Origin: Nitrosophilus kaiyonis
GTDB lineage: Bacteria > Campylobacterota > Campylobacteria > Campylobacterales > Nitratiruptoraceae
Assembly: GCF_027943725.1 (NCBI RefSeq)
Contig: NZ_AP025696.1
Coordinates: 471,293-535,292, forward strand
DNA: 64,000 nt
Direction of reading: 5' to 3'
The position numbers were made by a program, and so were the translations under genes. Positions 1 to 9,484 of this stretch are shown in pieces; the first letter of the stretch is position 1; each line of letters starts with the position of its first letter. The notes under the pieces are model-generated. The model ran no database searches. It saw nothing but the letters and a program-made list of their open reading frames with translations, and was not told where the DNA came from.

Positions 1-2
1 TA

Positions 3-314
3 AAAAGAGGGCCTAGAGGCGAATTTTTAGCTTGTAGTGCTTATCCAAAATGTAAAAATACAAAACCCCTAAAGAAAAGCGAACCAAAAAAACTTGATGT
101 AAAATGTCCAGAATGTGGAGGAGATATAGTTGAGAGATTTTCAAAAAGAGGTAAATTTTATGGATGTGCAAACTATCCAAAATGTACATTTGTATCAAAA
201 TATGAACCTGTAAATAAAAAATGTCCAGAGTGCAATTATCTAATGGCAAAAAGAACATATAGAAAAAAAGAGATTTATGAATGCATAAAGTGCAAATATA
301 GAGAAGAGATATGA
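3..314 (+). CDS. topA: DNA topoisomerase I, C-terminal end (partial)
   Basis: Only the 3' end of the gene lies in the window, open from the left edge and stopping at TGA 312-314. The 103 visible residues hold three zinc-ribbon-like units: an ACSAYPKC half, a full unit with CPEC near residue 38 and CANYPKC near 57, and a last CPEC/CIKC pair. These Topo_C_ZnRpt repeats are typical of the tail of bacterial type IA topoisomerase, which relaxes negative supercoils. The stop overlaps the next ATG by four bases (ATGA), so it is probably co-transcribed with the phosphoesterase and bioB. Identification rests only on the zinc repeats; the catalytic part is outside the window. Confidence 0.85.
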   Translation, partial: KRGPRGEFLACSAYPKCKNTKPLKKSEPKKLDVKCPECGGDIVERFSKRGKFYGCANYPKCTFVSKYEPVNKKCPECNYLMAKRTYRKKEIYECIKCKYREEI

Positions 315-802
315 AAATAGGGATAATTTCAGATACCCATAATAGAGTAGATCTTACTAAAGAGGCTATAAATAAGTTAATAGAGTTTAATATCTCTTAC
401 TTAATACATGCTGGCGATATTGGAAAAGATGTTGCAAATTTTTTAGATAGTTTAGATATAAAAACTGTTGCAGTTTTAGGCAATACTGATACAAATATTC
501 AAAAAGAGCATAAAAATTTAAATATACAAACTCAGCCATACTACTTTAAAATTAAAGATACCACATTTAAACTTATGCATCAGCCATATTTTCTAACTCC
601 AGATAGTGATGTTATAATTTATGGACATTTACACAAATTTGAATGCAGTAAACAAAAAAGTTTATATATAAATCCTGGAGAGGTTTGTGCAAGAGAAAAA
701 CCAAAAATAGAGTGCGCATTATTATATTTAGATGGTTTTGAGGTAAATTATATACATAAAGATTTAGAAAAAGAGCTTTGGATTGAAAAAAAGGTTTGTT
801 AA
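311..802 (+). CDS. YfcE/MJ0936-type metallophosphoesterase
   Basis: A 163-residue calcineurin-like phosphoesterase of the small YfcE/MJ0936 family. Metal ligands are visible in order: SDTH (residues 7-10), GD (35-36), GNTD (57-60), a lone His near 90 and GHLH (105-108), followed by NPGE. Such proteins hydrolyse phosphodiesters in vitro; the cellular substrate is usually unknown. The start ATG overlaps the topA stop and the stop TAA overlaps the bioB ATG by one base, so the three genes form one transcript. Length is normal for the family. Confidence 0.85.
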   Translation: MKIGIISDTHNRVDLTKEAINKLIEFNISYLIHAGDIGKDVANFLDSLDIKTVAVLGNTDTNIQKEHKNLNIQTQPYYFKIKDTTFKLMHQPYFLTPDSDVIIYGHLHKFECSKQKSLYINPGEVCAREKPKIECALLYLDGFEVNYIHKDLEKELWIEKKVC

Positions 803-1641
803 TGAAAGTATATTTATGTGCTATAAGCAATATTTCAAGTGGTGTATGCGCTGAAGATTGTGCATTTTGTACACAAAGTACAAAATATAGAGCCGATATT
901 CCAAGATATAAATATAAATCTATAGAAACTATTGTTCAAGAGGCAAAAAAGGCAAAAGTTGCCAAAGCGATAGGATTTTGTTTAGTAACAGCAGGACGCG
1001 GAATTGATGATAAGATACTTGATTTTGTTTGCAAAGCTGCGACAGCTGTTAAAAAAGAGGTGCCAGATATATCTTTGATAGGATGTAACGGGACTGCTGA
1101 GATTTGGCAATTAAAAGAGTTAAAAAAGTGTGGTATTGAAAATTATAACCATAACCTTGAGAGCTCAAAAAGCTTTTATAAAAATATATGCTCAACTCAT
1201 ACTTGGGAAGAGAGATATCAAACATGTCTTAATGCAAAAGAGGCTGGACTAAATCTTTGTACAGGTGGTATTTTTGGGCTTGGTGAGAGCAAAGAGCAGC
1301 AAATTGAATTATTAAATGAGATAGCATCACTAAAACCTATGAGTGTTCCAATAAATTTTTTTCATCCAAATCCTGCACTTCCACTTCCTCAAAAGATTAT
1401 GGATAAAAATGATGCATTAGAAATTATAAAAAAAGCAAGAGAGGTATTAAAAGATGCTATGATTATGGTAGCAGGAGGAAGAGAACTTGTATTTGGTGAT
1501 GATTGGCCAAAAATTTTTGAAGCTGGAGCAAACTCTATAGTAGTTGGAGATTATCTAACAACAAAAGGAAATGAGCCTTCAAAAGATATAAAAACATTAG
1601 AAAAATTGGGATATGAAATAGCAAAAAGTTGTCATGAATAA
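802..1641 (+). CDS. bioB: Biotin synthase (radical SAM), short form
   Basis: Biotin synthase inserts sulfur into dethiobiotin to make biotin. The radical-SAM cluster motif CxxxCxxC is C16, C20 and C23 (CAEDCAFC), and YNHNLE-type residues follow near 113. At 279 residues it lacks the C-terminal extension of the E. coli enzyme (346), as in Campylobacter and Helicobacter. An upstream in-frame TTG exists at 796, but the ATG at 802 matches the family N-terminus and overlaps the previous stop (TAATG). No other biotin gene is nearby. The 3' end overlaps the antiporter gene by 8 bases. Confidence 0.93.
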   Translation: MKVYLCAISNISSGVCAEDCAFCTQSTKYRADIPRYKYKSIETIVQEAKKAKVAKAIGFCLVTAGRGIDDKILDFVCKAATAVKKEVPDISLIGCNGTAEIWQLKELKKCGIENYNHNLESSKSFYKNICSTHTWEERYQTCLNAKEAGLNLCTGGIFGLGESKEQQIELLNEIASLKPMSVPINFFHPNPALPLPQKIMDKNDALEIIKKAREVLKDAMIMVAGGRELVFGDDWPKIFEAGANSIVVGDYLTTKGNEPSKDIKTLEKLGYEIAKSCHE

Positions 1642-2776
1642 TGAAATTTTAATAATTATAACTCTATCTTTACTTATTTTTGTTACCCCTTTTATGTCAA
1701 AGCTTTTAAAAGCTCCTACAAGTGTTTTAGAAATAATACTAGGTTCTTTAGCTGGTACAATTGGACTTTTACATCATATAAAACTTTTTGAAATTGTTGC
1801 GGAGTTTGGTTTTTTGTACCTTATGTTTCTTGCAGGTCTTGAAGTTGATCTAAAAAAAATTTTTAAAGTTGATAAAAAAATATTAAAAAGAGGGCTTTTT
1901 TATACCGCCCTTTTATATATTTTCTCTTTTGTAATTGTAAAATATTTAAATTTAAGCAACATTTTTATTGTTATTTTTCCACTAATTTCAGTCGGACTTA
2001 TAGCAGCTCTAAGAAAAGAGTATGGAAAAAATTTAAAGTGGTTAGATATCTCTATTACAATAGGCTCACTGGGAGAAGTTATTAGTATTGCTGTTTTAAC
2101 TATAATTAGTGCGGGCTTTAAATTTGGCTATGGAATAGAGTTTTATGAAACTATTTTTTATCTTTTCCTATTTTTATTGATTATTCTTGGAGTTTTTAAA
2201 CTTTTACAAATACTCTTTTGGTGGTATCCAGAACTCAAAACAACTCTTATGCCAAGAATTGATAAAGAGGAACAAGACATAAGACTTTCAATGGGAATTT
2301 TCTTCCTATTTTTAGCAATTATGCTATATTTAAAACTTGAAGTAGCTTTTGGAGCCTTTATTGCTGGTATTTTTATAGCAACTTTTTTTGAACATAAAAA
2401 AGCCCTGCCTCATAAATTATCCTCTTTTGGTTTTGGATTTTTTGTTCCTATATTTTTTATATATACTGGAAGTTCATTTAAACTTGAAGCAATTTTCATG
2501 GAGGGACTTTTAGAAAAAGCAGCACAGATAACTTTTTTAATGATTTTAATAAGAGTATTAGCTTCATCTGTTTTTATTAAAATATTGAATTTAAAAGATT
2601 CAATCTTATTTGGACTCTCCCACTCTATGCCTTTAACTCTTCTTGTAGCAATTGCAACTTTGGCATTTCATGCAAAAAGTATAGACAGTTTTCACTATTT
2701 AGCTTTTATTTTAGCAAGTCTTTTTGAAGTAATAATAGTAATGTCGGCTATAAAAGTAATACAAAAAATAAAATAA
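1634..2776 (+). CDS. CPA2-family cation:proton antiporter (KefB-like)
   Basis: A 380-residue integral membrane protein with about 11-12 hydrophobic segments across its length, including the FLYLMFLAGLEVD segment (residues ~56-68) characteristic of the Na+/H+ exchanger domain of the CPA2 family. It lacks the cytosolic TrkA-N/RCK domain of full KefB/C, so it is a transport-domain-only exchanger, likely Na+ or K+ for H+ at the inner membrane. The gene overlaps bioB by 8 bases and ends the topA-yfcE-bioB run. Ion specificity cannot be read from the sequence. Confidence 0.83.
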   Translation: MNNEILIIITLSLLIFVTPFMSKLLKAPTSVLEIILGSLAGTIGLLHHIKLFEIVAEFGFLYLMFLAGLEVDLKKIFKVDKKILKRGLFYTALLYIFSFVIVKYLNLSNIFIVIFPLISVGLIAALRKEYGKNLKWLDISITIGSLGEVISIAVLTIISAGFKFGYGIEFYETIFYLFLFLLIILGVFKLLQILFWWYPELKTTLMPRIDKEEQDIRLSMGIFFLFLAIMLYLKLEVAFGAFIAGIFIATFFEHKKALPHKLSSFGFGFFVPIFFIYTGSSFKLEAIFMEGLLEKAAQITFLMILIRVLASSVFIKILNLKDSILFGLSHSMPLTLLVAIATLAFHAKSIDSFHYLAFILASLFEVIIVMSAIKVIQKIK

Positions 2777-2780
2777 TAAA

Positions 2781-2846
2781 TAGTCATTAGTAATTAGACA
2801 ATAGACAATAGACATTAGTCATTAGACATTAGTCATTGGGAATTAG
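2781..2846. repeat. Heptamer repeat cluster
   Basis: Degenerate 7-bp tandem units such as GACATTA, GTCATTA and GTCATTG, in the gap between convergent genes. The same units recur at many other gaps in the window in either orientation. Confidence 0.8.
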
Positions 2847-2872
2847 TTTTTCTTCAAACTTATAATTTTCTC

Positions 2873-2993
2873 CACTATTCTGCTATCCCGTTTCTCCGCT
2901 TTACAGCTTCACTGCTTCACATGATCACTGTTTATCACCTATCCCGCTATTCCACTATACCCCTATTCCACTATCCTATTTCACTGCTTTTTA
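2873..2993. repeat. Pyrimidine-rich degenerate repeat modules
   Basis: The rest of this gap holds short recurring modules such as TTCACTGCTTCAC and CTATTCCACTAT rather than a gene. TTTACAGCTTCAC at 2900-2912 recurs exactly, on the opposite strand, inside dxr (11541-11553). Related modules sit at 25610-25680 and at 14838-14853. Confidence 0.6.
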
Positions 2994-3449
2994 CTACTTA
3001 CTAACAAATTCTATTTCAATTTTATCTTTTTCTTTTTTTATTTTATATTTTACTTTTCTTTTTAATTTGATAGCAACTCTATAATAGTTTTTATGAGAAC
3101 CTAAAATAATATTTTCTACAATTTTATTATCTAAATTTTCTATTTTTTTTGTCGGAAAAGATCTTTTTGCTTTAAAATCTAAAACAATTTTTTCTGGATT
3201 TGAAATAGAAAATATTTTTTTAATTTTATCATTTGTTAAAAACACAATATAATTATCGCTTAACTCAATACTTATCCATTTAAAAGGTTTTATTTTAGGA
3301 ATCTCTACTTTTGCAATTGCAAACTCTTTTTCACTACTAATTTTTTTAGATTTAGTTACTTTCACAGGCTTTGTATTAGTTACTGGTTCAAAAGGATTTT
3401 CTCTTGCATATAAAGAAAGAAGCAAAAAAATAATTATAAAATATTTCAT
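2994..3449 (-). CDS. AMIN-domain periplasmic protein
   Basis: 151 residues with an N-terminal signal peptide (hydrophobic stretch at residues 3-14 ending at YARE), a Lys-rich linker, and a C-terminal region from about residue 55 matching the AMIN fold: short beta-strands, SISNPEKIVLDFKA near 95-110, and RVAIKLKRKVKYK near 135. AMIN domains in AmiC and secretin partners bind peptidoglycan or target proteins to the division site. The start ATG overlaps the upstream FtsB-like gene by 4 bases. In Campylobacter a similar gene stands in the same recA-eno neighbourhood. Exact role unknown. Confidence 0.72.
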   Translation of the reverse strand: MKYFIIIFLLLSLYARENPFEPVTNTKPVKVTKSKKISSEKEFAIAKVEIPKIKPFKWISIELSDNYIVFLTNDKIKKIFSISNPEKIVLDFKAKRSFPTKKIENLDNKIVENIILGSHKNYYRVAIKLKRKVKYKIKKEKDKIEIEFVSK

Positions 3450-3712
3450 TCAGGCTCCAACTGCTTTAGTTCAAAATACTCTTTTTGAAGTTTTGCATTT
3501 TCCTCTTTTAATCTTTGAACTTCTCTTTTTAGCGCCTCTTTTTTATTTTGCAGTTCAAAAAGAACCTCAACAGAGTTTTTTCCAAAAAGAAGATTGCCAA
3601 TATAAACACCTAAAAGTATTATCAGCATTAAAGCTGATAACACTTTTAAAATATCAAAAAATATCTCTTTTTGATTTTTTTTAAAATTAACTAAATCATC
3701 AACTAATCTCAT
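3446..3712 (-). CDS. FtsB/DivIC-like septum protein
   Basis: A small 88-residue bitopic protein: short cytoplasmic N-terminus, one membrane segment (about residues 23-43, LKVLSALMLIILLGVYIGNL), then a charged coiled coil (about 50-85) with heptad-like LKEENAKLQKE. This is the architecture of FtsB/DivIC, which bridges FtsQ and FtsL in the divisome. It sits between eno (5-bp gap) and the AMIN gene (4-bp overlap) on the minus strand. Homology in this family is weak, so the assignment relies on architecture and on conserved synteny with Campylobacterota. Confidence 0.65.
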   Translation of the reverse strand: MRLVDDLVNFKKNQKEIFFDILKVLSALMLIILLGVYIGNLLFGKNSVEVLFELQNKKEALKREVQRLKEENAKLQKEYFELKQLEPE

Positions 3713-3717
3713 AATGT

Positions 3718-4986
3718 TTATCTAAAAAGCTCTTTACCTATATATTCTGGATATAAAAGATCTCTTTCAATTTCAAGTAGTCTATTATATTTTGCTGTTC
3801 TCTCACCACGTGCCGGGGCACCTGTTTTAATCTGAGCAGTATTTAAAGCAACTGCAAAATCAGCTATAAAAGCATCTTCGCTTTCACCACTTCTATGACT
3901 CATTACACAGTTATAACTATTTCTTTGAGCAAGTCTAACTGTTTGCATAGTTTCAGTAACAGTTCCGATTTGATTTGGCTTTATAAGTATTGCATTTGCA
4001 ATATTTTTTTCAATACCTTCTGCTAATATTTTCTTATTTGTAACAAAAAGATCATCACCAACAAGCTGTATTTTACTCCCAAGTTTTTGAGTTAATATTT
4101 TCCAACCTTCCCAATCATCTTCAGCCATACCATCTTCTATAGATACAATAGGAAATTTATTTACTAAATCTTCATAAAACTCTGCAAGCTCTTCGCTACT
4201 TAAGATTTTTTTATCGCCTTTTAACTCATATTTCCCATCATTATAAAATTCACTACTTGCTGCATCAAGTGCTATTACAATCTCTTCTCCTGGTTTATAG
4301 CCAGCTTTTTCAATAGCTTTTAAAATATATTCTATTGGCTCAGAATTGTTTTTAAAATTTGGTGCAAAACCTCCTTCATCACCTAAAGCTGTAGGATGAC
4401 CATCATTTGCAAGAAGTTTTTTTAATGTATGATATATTTCACTGCTTGCTCTAAGAGCCTCTTTAAAATCATCAAATCCAGTAGGCATAATCATATATTC
4501 TTGAAGATCAACATCGTTATCTGCATGAGCTCCACCATTTATGATATTTAACATAGGTGTTGGAAGGATAACACCATTTGAACCTCCAAGATATCTATAT
4601 AATGGAAGGTGAAGGCTTGTTGCTGCAGCTCTTGCAACAGCCATTGAAACTCCCAATACTGCATTTGCACCAAGTTTAGAGTAGTTATCAGTTCCGTCTA
4701 GCTCTTTTAAAATAGCATCTATTTCAGCTTGATTATATGGATTTAGCCCAACAAGCTCATCTGCAATATCAACATCAACATGCTCACAAGCTTTTAAAAC
4801 ACCTTTTCCGTTAAATCTTTCATCATTATCTCTAAGTTCTAATGCTTCTCTTTTTCCTGTACTTGCACCACTTGGCACAATAGCACTTGACATAGTCCCA
4901 TCACTTAATACAACTGTTGCTTTTACTGTTGGATTTCCTCTACTATCTAAAACTTCTTGAGCAAAAATATTATCTATATATACCAT
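3718..4986 (-). CDS. eno: Enolase
   Basis: Phosphopyruvate hydratase interconverts 2-phosphoglycerate and phosphoenolpyruvate. The 422 residues include the usual motifs: GGAHADN near 155, the metal-ligand segment [19 protein letters not shown], and [17 protein letters not shown] near the end. The ATG at 4986 is preceded by AAGGAGA four bases upstream, so it is preferred over the in-frame TTG at 4989. eno probably leads the eno-FtsB-like-AMIN operon. In a solute-making cell it also handles the 2-phosphoglycerate that a glycerate 2-kinase would release. Confidence 0.97.
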   Translation of the reverse strand: MVYIDNIFAQEVLDSRGNPTVKATVVLSDGTMSSAIVPSGASTGKREALELRDNDERFNGKGVLKACEHVDVDIADELVGLNPYNQAEIDAILKELDGTDNYSKLGANAVLGVSMAVARAAATSLHLPLYRYLGGSNGVILPTPMLNIINGGAHADNDVDLQEYMIMPTGFDDFKEALRASSEIYHTLKKLLANDGHPTALGDEGGFAPNFKNNSEPIEYILKAIEKAGYKPGEEIVIALDAASSEFYNDGKYELKGDKKILSSEELAEFYEDLVNKFPIVSIEDGMAEDDWEGWKILTQKLGSKIQLVGDDLFVTNKKILAEGIEKNIANAILIKPNQIGTVTETMQTVRLAQRNSYNCVMSHRSGESEDAFIADFAVALNTAQIKTGAPARGERTAKYNRLLEIERDLLYPEYIGKELFR

Positions 4987-5009
4987 CAATTCTCCTTTTT
5001 AAATTTTAA

Positions 5010-5109
5010 CATTGGACATTAATTATTGGTGTATTGACATAATTTAGATACGAAGCTTTTCCTAATATACCAATAACCAATAACTAAGAACTAAGAACTA
5101 AGAACCAAT
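5010..5109. repeat. Degenerate heptamer repeats between recA and eno
   Basis: The gap contains ACATTGGACATTAATTATTGG-type units at its left end and, further right, TACCAATAACCAATAACTAAG units, plus AACTAAG repeats up to the recA stop. No ORF or clear terminator was seen. The eno promoter must lie in or before this stretch. Confidence 0.6.
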
Positions 5110-6141
5110 CTATTCTTCTATCTCATTTTCAGGAACCATCATCAAACTATCATTGATTCCCATAGCTTTTTTGATTTCACTTTCTATCTCTTTTGAAATT
5201 TCTGGATGCTCTTTTAAGTAAGCTTTTACATTTTCTCTTCCCTGGCCAAGTTTAATATCTTTATAACTAAACCAGCTTCCACTTTTATCTATAATATCAA
5301 GTTTAACTCCATAATCTACAATTTCACCCTCTTTTGAGATACCCTCTCCAAACATAATATCAAATTCGGCTTGTCTAAATGGTGGAGCAACTTTGTTTTT
5401 TACAACTTTTGCTCTAACTCTATTTCCTATCTGATTTTCGCCCTGTTTTAATGTAGCTATTCTTCTTACATCTATTCTAACAGATGCATAAAATTTCAAT
5501 GCATTACCACCTGTTGTAGTTTCTGGTGTTCCATATCCCATGGCGCCTATTTTCATACGAATCTGATTGATAAAAATAACCGTAGTATTCATTTTATGAA
5601 GAACACCTGTTAATTTTCTTAAAGCCTGGCTCATAAGTCTTGCTTGAAGACCCATATGGGAATCACCCATTTCACCTTCAATTTCTGCTTTTGGAGTTAA
5701 TGCTGCAACTGAGTCTATAACAATCACATCAACAGCACCGCTTCTTGCTATAGTTTCAACAATATCCAAAGCTTGCTCTCCAAAATCTGGCTGAGAAACA
5801 AGTAGATTTTCAACATCTACACCAAGATTTTTTGCATAAAGCACATCTAAAGCATGTTCAGCATCTATAAAAGCGCATACTCCACCATCTTTTTGCGCTT
5901 CAGCAATGATTTGTAAAGCCAAAGTTGTTTTACCTGAACTCTCAGGCCCATAAATCTCTATGATTCTTCCTTTTGGAACTCCCCCGATTCCAAGGGCCAG
6001 GTCAAGTCCAAGTGAACCTGTACTAATTGATGCAATTGGTTCAATCTCTTTTTCTCCAAGTTTTACCAATGCACCTTTACCAAAGGCTTTATCAATCTGT
6101 TTAATTGCAAGTTCTAATGCTTTTTGTTTATTTGGATCCAT
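5110..6141 (-). CDS. recA: Recombinase A
   Basis: RecA forms ATP-dependent filaments on single-stranded DNA for homologous recombination and triggers LexA-type cleavage where present. Walker A GPESSGKT is at residues 65-72; the L1/L2 regions ([38 protein letters not shown]) are complete; 343 residues is normal. The start ATG at 6141 follows AGAGGT. It is divergent from mqnD and upstream of eno on the same strand. Confidence 0.98.
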   Translation of the reverse strand: MDPNKQKALELAIKQIDKAFGKGALVKLGEKEIEPIASISTGSLGLDLALGIGGVPKGRIIEIYGPESSGKTTLALQIIAEAQKDGGVCAFIDAEHALDVLYAKNLGVDVENLLVSQPDFGEQALDIVETIARSGAVDVIVIDSVAALTPKAEIEGEMGDSHMGLQARLMSQALRKLTGVLHKMNTTVIFINQIRMKIGAMGYGTPETTTGGNALKFYASVRIDVRRIATLKQGENQIGNRVRAKVVKNKVAPPFRQAEFDIMFGEGISKEGEIVDYGVKLDIIDKSGSWFSYKDIKLGQGRENVKAYLKEHPEISKEIESEIKKAMGINDSLMMVPENEIEE

Positions 6142-6216
6142 TTAATACCTCTTTTAATTTTTTTTATATTTTAGCTTTTTTTAAGTAAAATATCCATAAA
6201 AAATTAAAGGTTGTTA

Positions 6217-7080
6217 ATGTCAGTATATACTGTTGCTCACTCACCTGATGCAGATGATATTTTTATGTATTATGCTATCAAATTTGGATGGATTAGCTCA
6301 AAAAATATAAAATTTGAAAATATAGCCCTTGATATTGAAACTTTAAATGAAAAGGCATTAGAAAACTTTTATGATATTACTGCAATAAGTTTCGCTTTAT
6401 ATCCGTATATAAAAGATGAGTATGCACTTTTGAGAACTGCAGTTAGTTTTGGCGAAGGTTATGGACCAAAACTCATAAAAAAAAGAGGGAAAAAATTAAA
6501 AAAAGATTTCAAAGTTGCACTAAGCGGGAAATATACTACCAATGCTATGCTATTTAGGATAGCATATCCTGATGCAAAGCCAATATATATGAATTTTTTA
6601 GATATAGAAAAAGCTGTAGTTGATGGAATTGTTGATGCGGGTGTTTTGATACATGAATCGATTTTAGATTTTGATAGCTCTTTAGAGGTTGAAAAAGAGA
6701 TTTGGGATATATGGCTAGAGCTTGCTAAAGAAGAGCTTCCTCTGCCTCTTGGCGGAATGGCACTTAGAAGGTCGCTTCCTTTAAATAAAGCAATTGAAAG
6801 TGAACAGATGTTAATAGATGCAGTAAAAATTGCAAATTCTCATAAAAAACTTCTTTCACAAATGCTTCTTGAGAGAAATCTCGTTAGAATAGATGATAAA
6901 AAATTGGATATCTATCTTAACCTTTATGCAAATGAAAATTCAGCTATTTTAAATGAAATACAATTAAAAGCTATAAATAGACTTTTTGAGATAGGTTTTA
7001 ATAGCGGATTTTACAATTGCCCTATAGATGTAAATGATTATTTGATTCCAAAAGAGTATGAAAAACTAAGGTATAGCTAA
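6217..7080 (+). CDS. mqnD: 1,4-dihydroxy-6-naphthoate synthase (futalosine pathway)
   Basis: MqnD converts cyclic dehypoxanthinyl futalosine into 1,4-dihydroxy-6-naphthoate for menaquinone synthesis, the route used by Campylobacterota. The N-terminus carries the family motif HSPDADD (residues 8-14); LPLGGMALRRSLP and the solute-binding-protein-like fold follow. ATG at 6217 with AAAGG six bases upstream is preferred over the TTG at 6211. It has 287 residues and is followed 2 bp later by murB, so the two are probably co-transcribed. Confidence 0.93.
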   Translation: MSVYTVAHSPDADDIFMYYAIKFGWISSKNIKFENIALDIETLNEKALENFYDITAISFALYPYIKDEYALLRTAVSFGEGYGPKLIKKRGKKLKKDFKVALSGKYTTNAMLFRIAYPDAKPIYMNFLDIEKAVVDGIVDAGVLIHESILDFDSSLEVEKEIWDIWLELAKEELPLPLGGMALRRSLPLNKAIESEQMLIDAVKIANSHKKLLSQMLLERNLVRIDDKKLDIYLNLYANENSAILNEIQLKAINRLFEIGFNSGFYNCPIDVNDYLIPKEYEKLRYS

Positions 7081-7082
7081 AT

Positions 7083-7856
7083 ATGAAAAAAATAATAGAT
7101 TTTAAAAAATACTCTTCTATAAAAATTGGTCCAAAAATTGAAGTAGAAATAATTGAAGAAATTGATAAAAAATATGAACAATATTTTCTTATTGGAAAAG
7201 CTAACAATATTTTAATATCAAACACTCCTCCAAAATTAGCAACCCTTTCAAAAAAATTTGATTATATAAAAATAGTTAATGATGAATTAATCATAGGCGC
7301 AGCAACTCCAACTGGAAAAGTTGTATCTTTTTGCAAAAAGCACAATATTGGAGGTTTTGAGTTTTTGAGCCATCTTCCAGGCTCAATTGGTGGAGCAATA
7401 AAGATGAATGCTGGTGTAAAAGAGTATGAGATTAAAAATATTTTAAAATGGGTAAGAACATATAAAGGAAAAATAGAAAAAGAAAATATAAATATGCAAT
7501 ATAGAAAAACAGACATCAAAAATATCATATATGAAGCTGGCTTTAAAATGGAAAATAGATTTAATGAAGAGCTTAGAAAAAAATTAATAAATTTGCGCAA
7601 AAATCAGCCAAAAGAGCCAAGTGCTGGAAGTATCTTTAAAAATCCTAAAGAAAATTTTGCTGGGAGATTGATTGAAGAGGTTGGACTAAAAGGAAAAAGA
7701 GTTGGAAATATGGCAATTAGCAATATTCATGCAAATTTTTTGGTAAATCTTGGAAATGGAACATTTGAAGAGGCAATGGAACTAATTAATATGGCAAAAG
7801 AGAAAGTTTTACAAAAGTATGGAATTAAACTGGAAGAAGAAATTATTATCATTTAG
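7083..7856 (+). CDS. murB: UDP-N-acetylenolpyruvoylglucosamine reductase, compact form
   Basis: MurB reduces UDP-GlcNAc-enolpyruvate to UDP-MurNAc with NADPH through FAD. The FAD/substrate loop PGSIGGA (residues 99-105) and the catalytic Ser region PSAGSIFKNP (179-188) are present, as is SNIHANFLVN. At 257 residues it is shorter than E. coli MurB and has the compact type II form common in this phylum. It follows mqnD by 2 bp. Confidence 0.93.
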   Translation: MKKIIDFKKYSSIKIGPKIEVEIIEEIDKKYEQYFLIGKANNILISNTPPKLATLSKKFDYIKIVNDELIIGAATPTGKVVSFCKKHNIGGFEFLSHLPGSIGGAIKMNAGVKEYEIKNILKWVRTYKGKIEKENINMQYRKTDIKNIIYEAGFKMENRFNEELRKKLINLRKNQPKEPSAGSIFKNPKENFAGRLIEEVGLKGKRVGNMAISNIHANFLVNLGNGTFEEAMELINMAKEKVLQKYGIKLEEEIIII

Positions 7857-7870
7857 GGGCAAAGCCCCTA
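7854..7870. terminator. Hairpin between convergent murB and tpx
   Basis: TAGGGGC-AAA-GCCCCTA forms a perfect 7-bp stem with a 3-nt loop, beginning at the murB stop and lying just before the tpx stop. No strong T-run follows on either strand, so terminator function is inferred from position. Confidence 0.5.
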
Positions 7871-7873
7871 ATA

Positions 7874-8389
7874 TTAAGCTTGTGCTGCTTTTTTTGCAGC
7901 TTCAAGTGCCTCTTCGTAATTTGGCTCTTCAGTAATTTCTGGTACAAGTTGCTTATAAACAACTGTTCCATCTTTATCAATTATAAAAATTGCTCTAGCT
8001 AAGATTCCTTTTAATGGTCCTTCCGCTATTACAACCCCATATTTTTCGCCAAAATCTCTATTTCTATAATCACTTGCAACTGTTAAGTTTTCAACACCTT
8101 CAGTTGAGCAAAATCTTTTACTTGCAAATGGAAGGTCCATTGATACAACAGTTACATCTACTCCCTCTATGTTAGCAGCTTGCTCGTTAAATTTTCTTGT
8201 TTCAGTTGCACAAACTGGAGTATCAAGAGATGGAACAACAACAATCATTTGAACTTTTCCTTGTGCTCCACCAACTTTTTTCTCTTGTAAGTCAGTTGTA
8301 ACAACTGTAGCCTCAGGAGCTTTATCTCCAACATTTATTTCATTTCCCTCTAACTTTACTGGATTACCTTTTAATGTAACAGTAGCCAT
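7874..8389 (-). CDS. tpx: Thiol peroxidase (atypical 2-Cys peroxiredoxin)
   Basis: Tpx reduces hydroperoxides with thioredoxin. The peroxidatic Cys is C60 in VPSLDTPVCATETRKFN and the resolving Cys is C94 in KRFCSTEG. Length of 171 residues is typical. A strong Shine-Dalgarno (AAGGAG) precedes the ATG, and a TATAAT box lies about 45 bases upstream on the minus strand (8437-8432), so it has its own promoter. Confidence 0.96.
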   Translation of the reverse strand: MATVTLKGNPVKLEGNEINVGDKAPEATVVTTDLQEKKVGGAQGKVQMIVVVPSLDTPVCATETRKFNEQAANIEGVDVTVVSMDLPFASKRFCSTEGVENLTVASDYRNRDFGEKYGVVIAEGPLKGILARAIFIIDKDGTVVYKQLVPEITEEPNYEEALEAAKKAAQA

Positions 8390-8431
8390 TTTTTTCTCCT
8401 TATTTTTGATTAATTTAAAGTTTGTAACAAA

Positions 8432-8437
8432 ATTATA
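8432..8437 (-). promoter_or_regulatory. -10 box for tpx
   Basis: TATAAT on the minus strand 43-48 bases before the tpx ATG, in an AT-rich region with no clear -35, as is usual for sigma-70 promoters in this phylum. Confidence 0.55.
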
Positions 8438-8494
8438 ACTAAATCGGATAAAATTTGTCTTAATTAATTTTATTGATTCTTTTATAAGTTTTTC

Positions 8495-9484
8495 TTAAAA
8501 AATTGTGCTTCTTGGATTTGCTTTTAAGGCTAGAGGATCACTAAATTTATTTAGTTTATATGCCTCAATAGCTGCTCTCCCTATCATTGCTGCATTATCA
8601 CTGCAAAATTTCAAATCGGCAAACTCTATATTAATTTTTCTTTTTTTACACTCATTTTCAAAAGCTTTTCTTAAAGCAAGATTTGCACTTGCCCCTCCTA
8701 CTATTGCAAAATCTTTTGGTTTGAATATATCAAACACTCTTTTTGTTTTTTGTAAAAGATGAGAAATTGCTGCTTTTTGAAAAGATGCTGCAATATCATA
8801 TTTGTCCTGCTCACTTAAAGTTTTTAACTCCTCTATTTTCAGTCTTACAGCATTTTTAAGTCCAGAAAAGCTAAATGCTATTTTAGAAGAGTTTTTTAGT
8901 GGTATTGGAAAATCAAATCTATTAGAATCACCTTTTTTTGCATATTCTTCTATAATTGGTCCTCCTGGATAGCCAAGATTTAACATTTTTGCAACTTTAT
9001 CAAAACTCTCACCAAAACTATCATCTAATGTTTTTGCTTCAACTCTAACAATCTCATAATCTTCTACTTCCAAAATCATTGTATGACCGCCAGAGACCAA
9101 AAGAACTGTTTTTGGCAAAACAGCCTCTTTTTCTATAAATAGTGAATATATATGGCCAATAAGATGGTTTATTCCAATTAAAGGAAGATTCAAAGATAGA
9201 CTCAAAGCTTTAGCCATCATAACGCCTTCCATAAGTGTTACAGAAAGTCCAGGCTCATTAGTTACAGCAATTGCTTTTAATTTTGGGAAAAACTCTTTTG
9301 TCTCTTCTAAAATCTTAGGAAGAGCAACGGCATGAAGACGGCTTGCAAGCTCTGGAACTACTCCTCCATAAATAGAGTGTTCTCTCTCTTGAGATATCTT
9401 TTTATGAAAAATAAGCTTTTTACTCTCAATTTCAGTTATAGCAATAGAACTATCATCACAACTACTCTCTATGCTTAGAATCAT
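8495..9484 (-). CDS. tsaD: tRNA N6-adenosine threonylcarbamoyltransferase
   Basis: TsaD transfers the threonylcarbamoyl group to A37 of ANN-decoding tRNAs (t6A). The N-terminal SIESSCDD motif, the metal ligands HLIGH near 108-112, and the ASKH-fold motifs SGGHTM and [10 protein letters not shown] are present. 329 residues is normal. ATG at 9484 is chosen because AGGAAGG lies upstream, rather than the in-frame TTG at 9502. The gene overlaps the preceding lipoprotein gene by 23 bases. Confidence 0.95.
   Translation of the reverse strand: MILSIESSCDDSSIAITEIESKKLIFHKKISQEREHSIYGGVVPELASRLHAVALPKILEETKEFFPKLKAIAVTNEPGLSVTLMEGVMMAKALSLSLNLPLIGINHLIGHIYSLFIEKEAVLPKTVLLVSGGHTMILEVEDYEIVRVEAKTLDDSFGESFDKVAKMLNLGYPGGPIIEEYAKKGDSNRFDFPIPLKNSSKIAFSFSGLKNAVRLKIEELKTLSEQDKYDIAASFQKAAISHLLQKTKRVFDIFKPKDFAIVGGASANLALRKAFENECKKRKINIEFADLKFCSDNAAMIGRAAIEAYKLNKFSDPLALKANPRSTIF

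Noticed and set aside
796..801. TTG start two codons before bioB ATG
   Set aside because: ATG 802 overlaps the previous stop and matches family N-termini.
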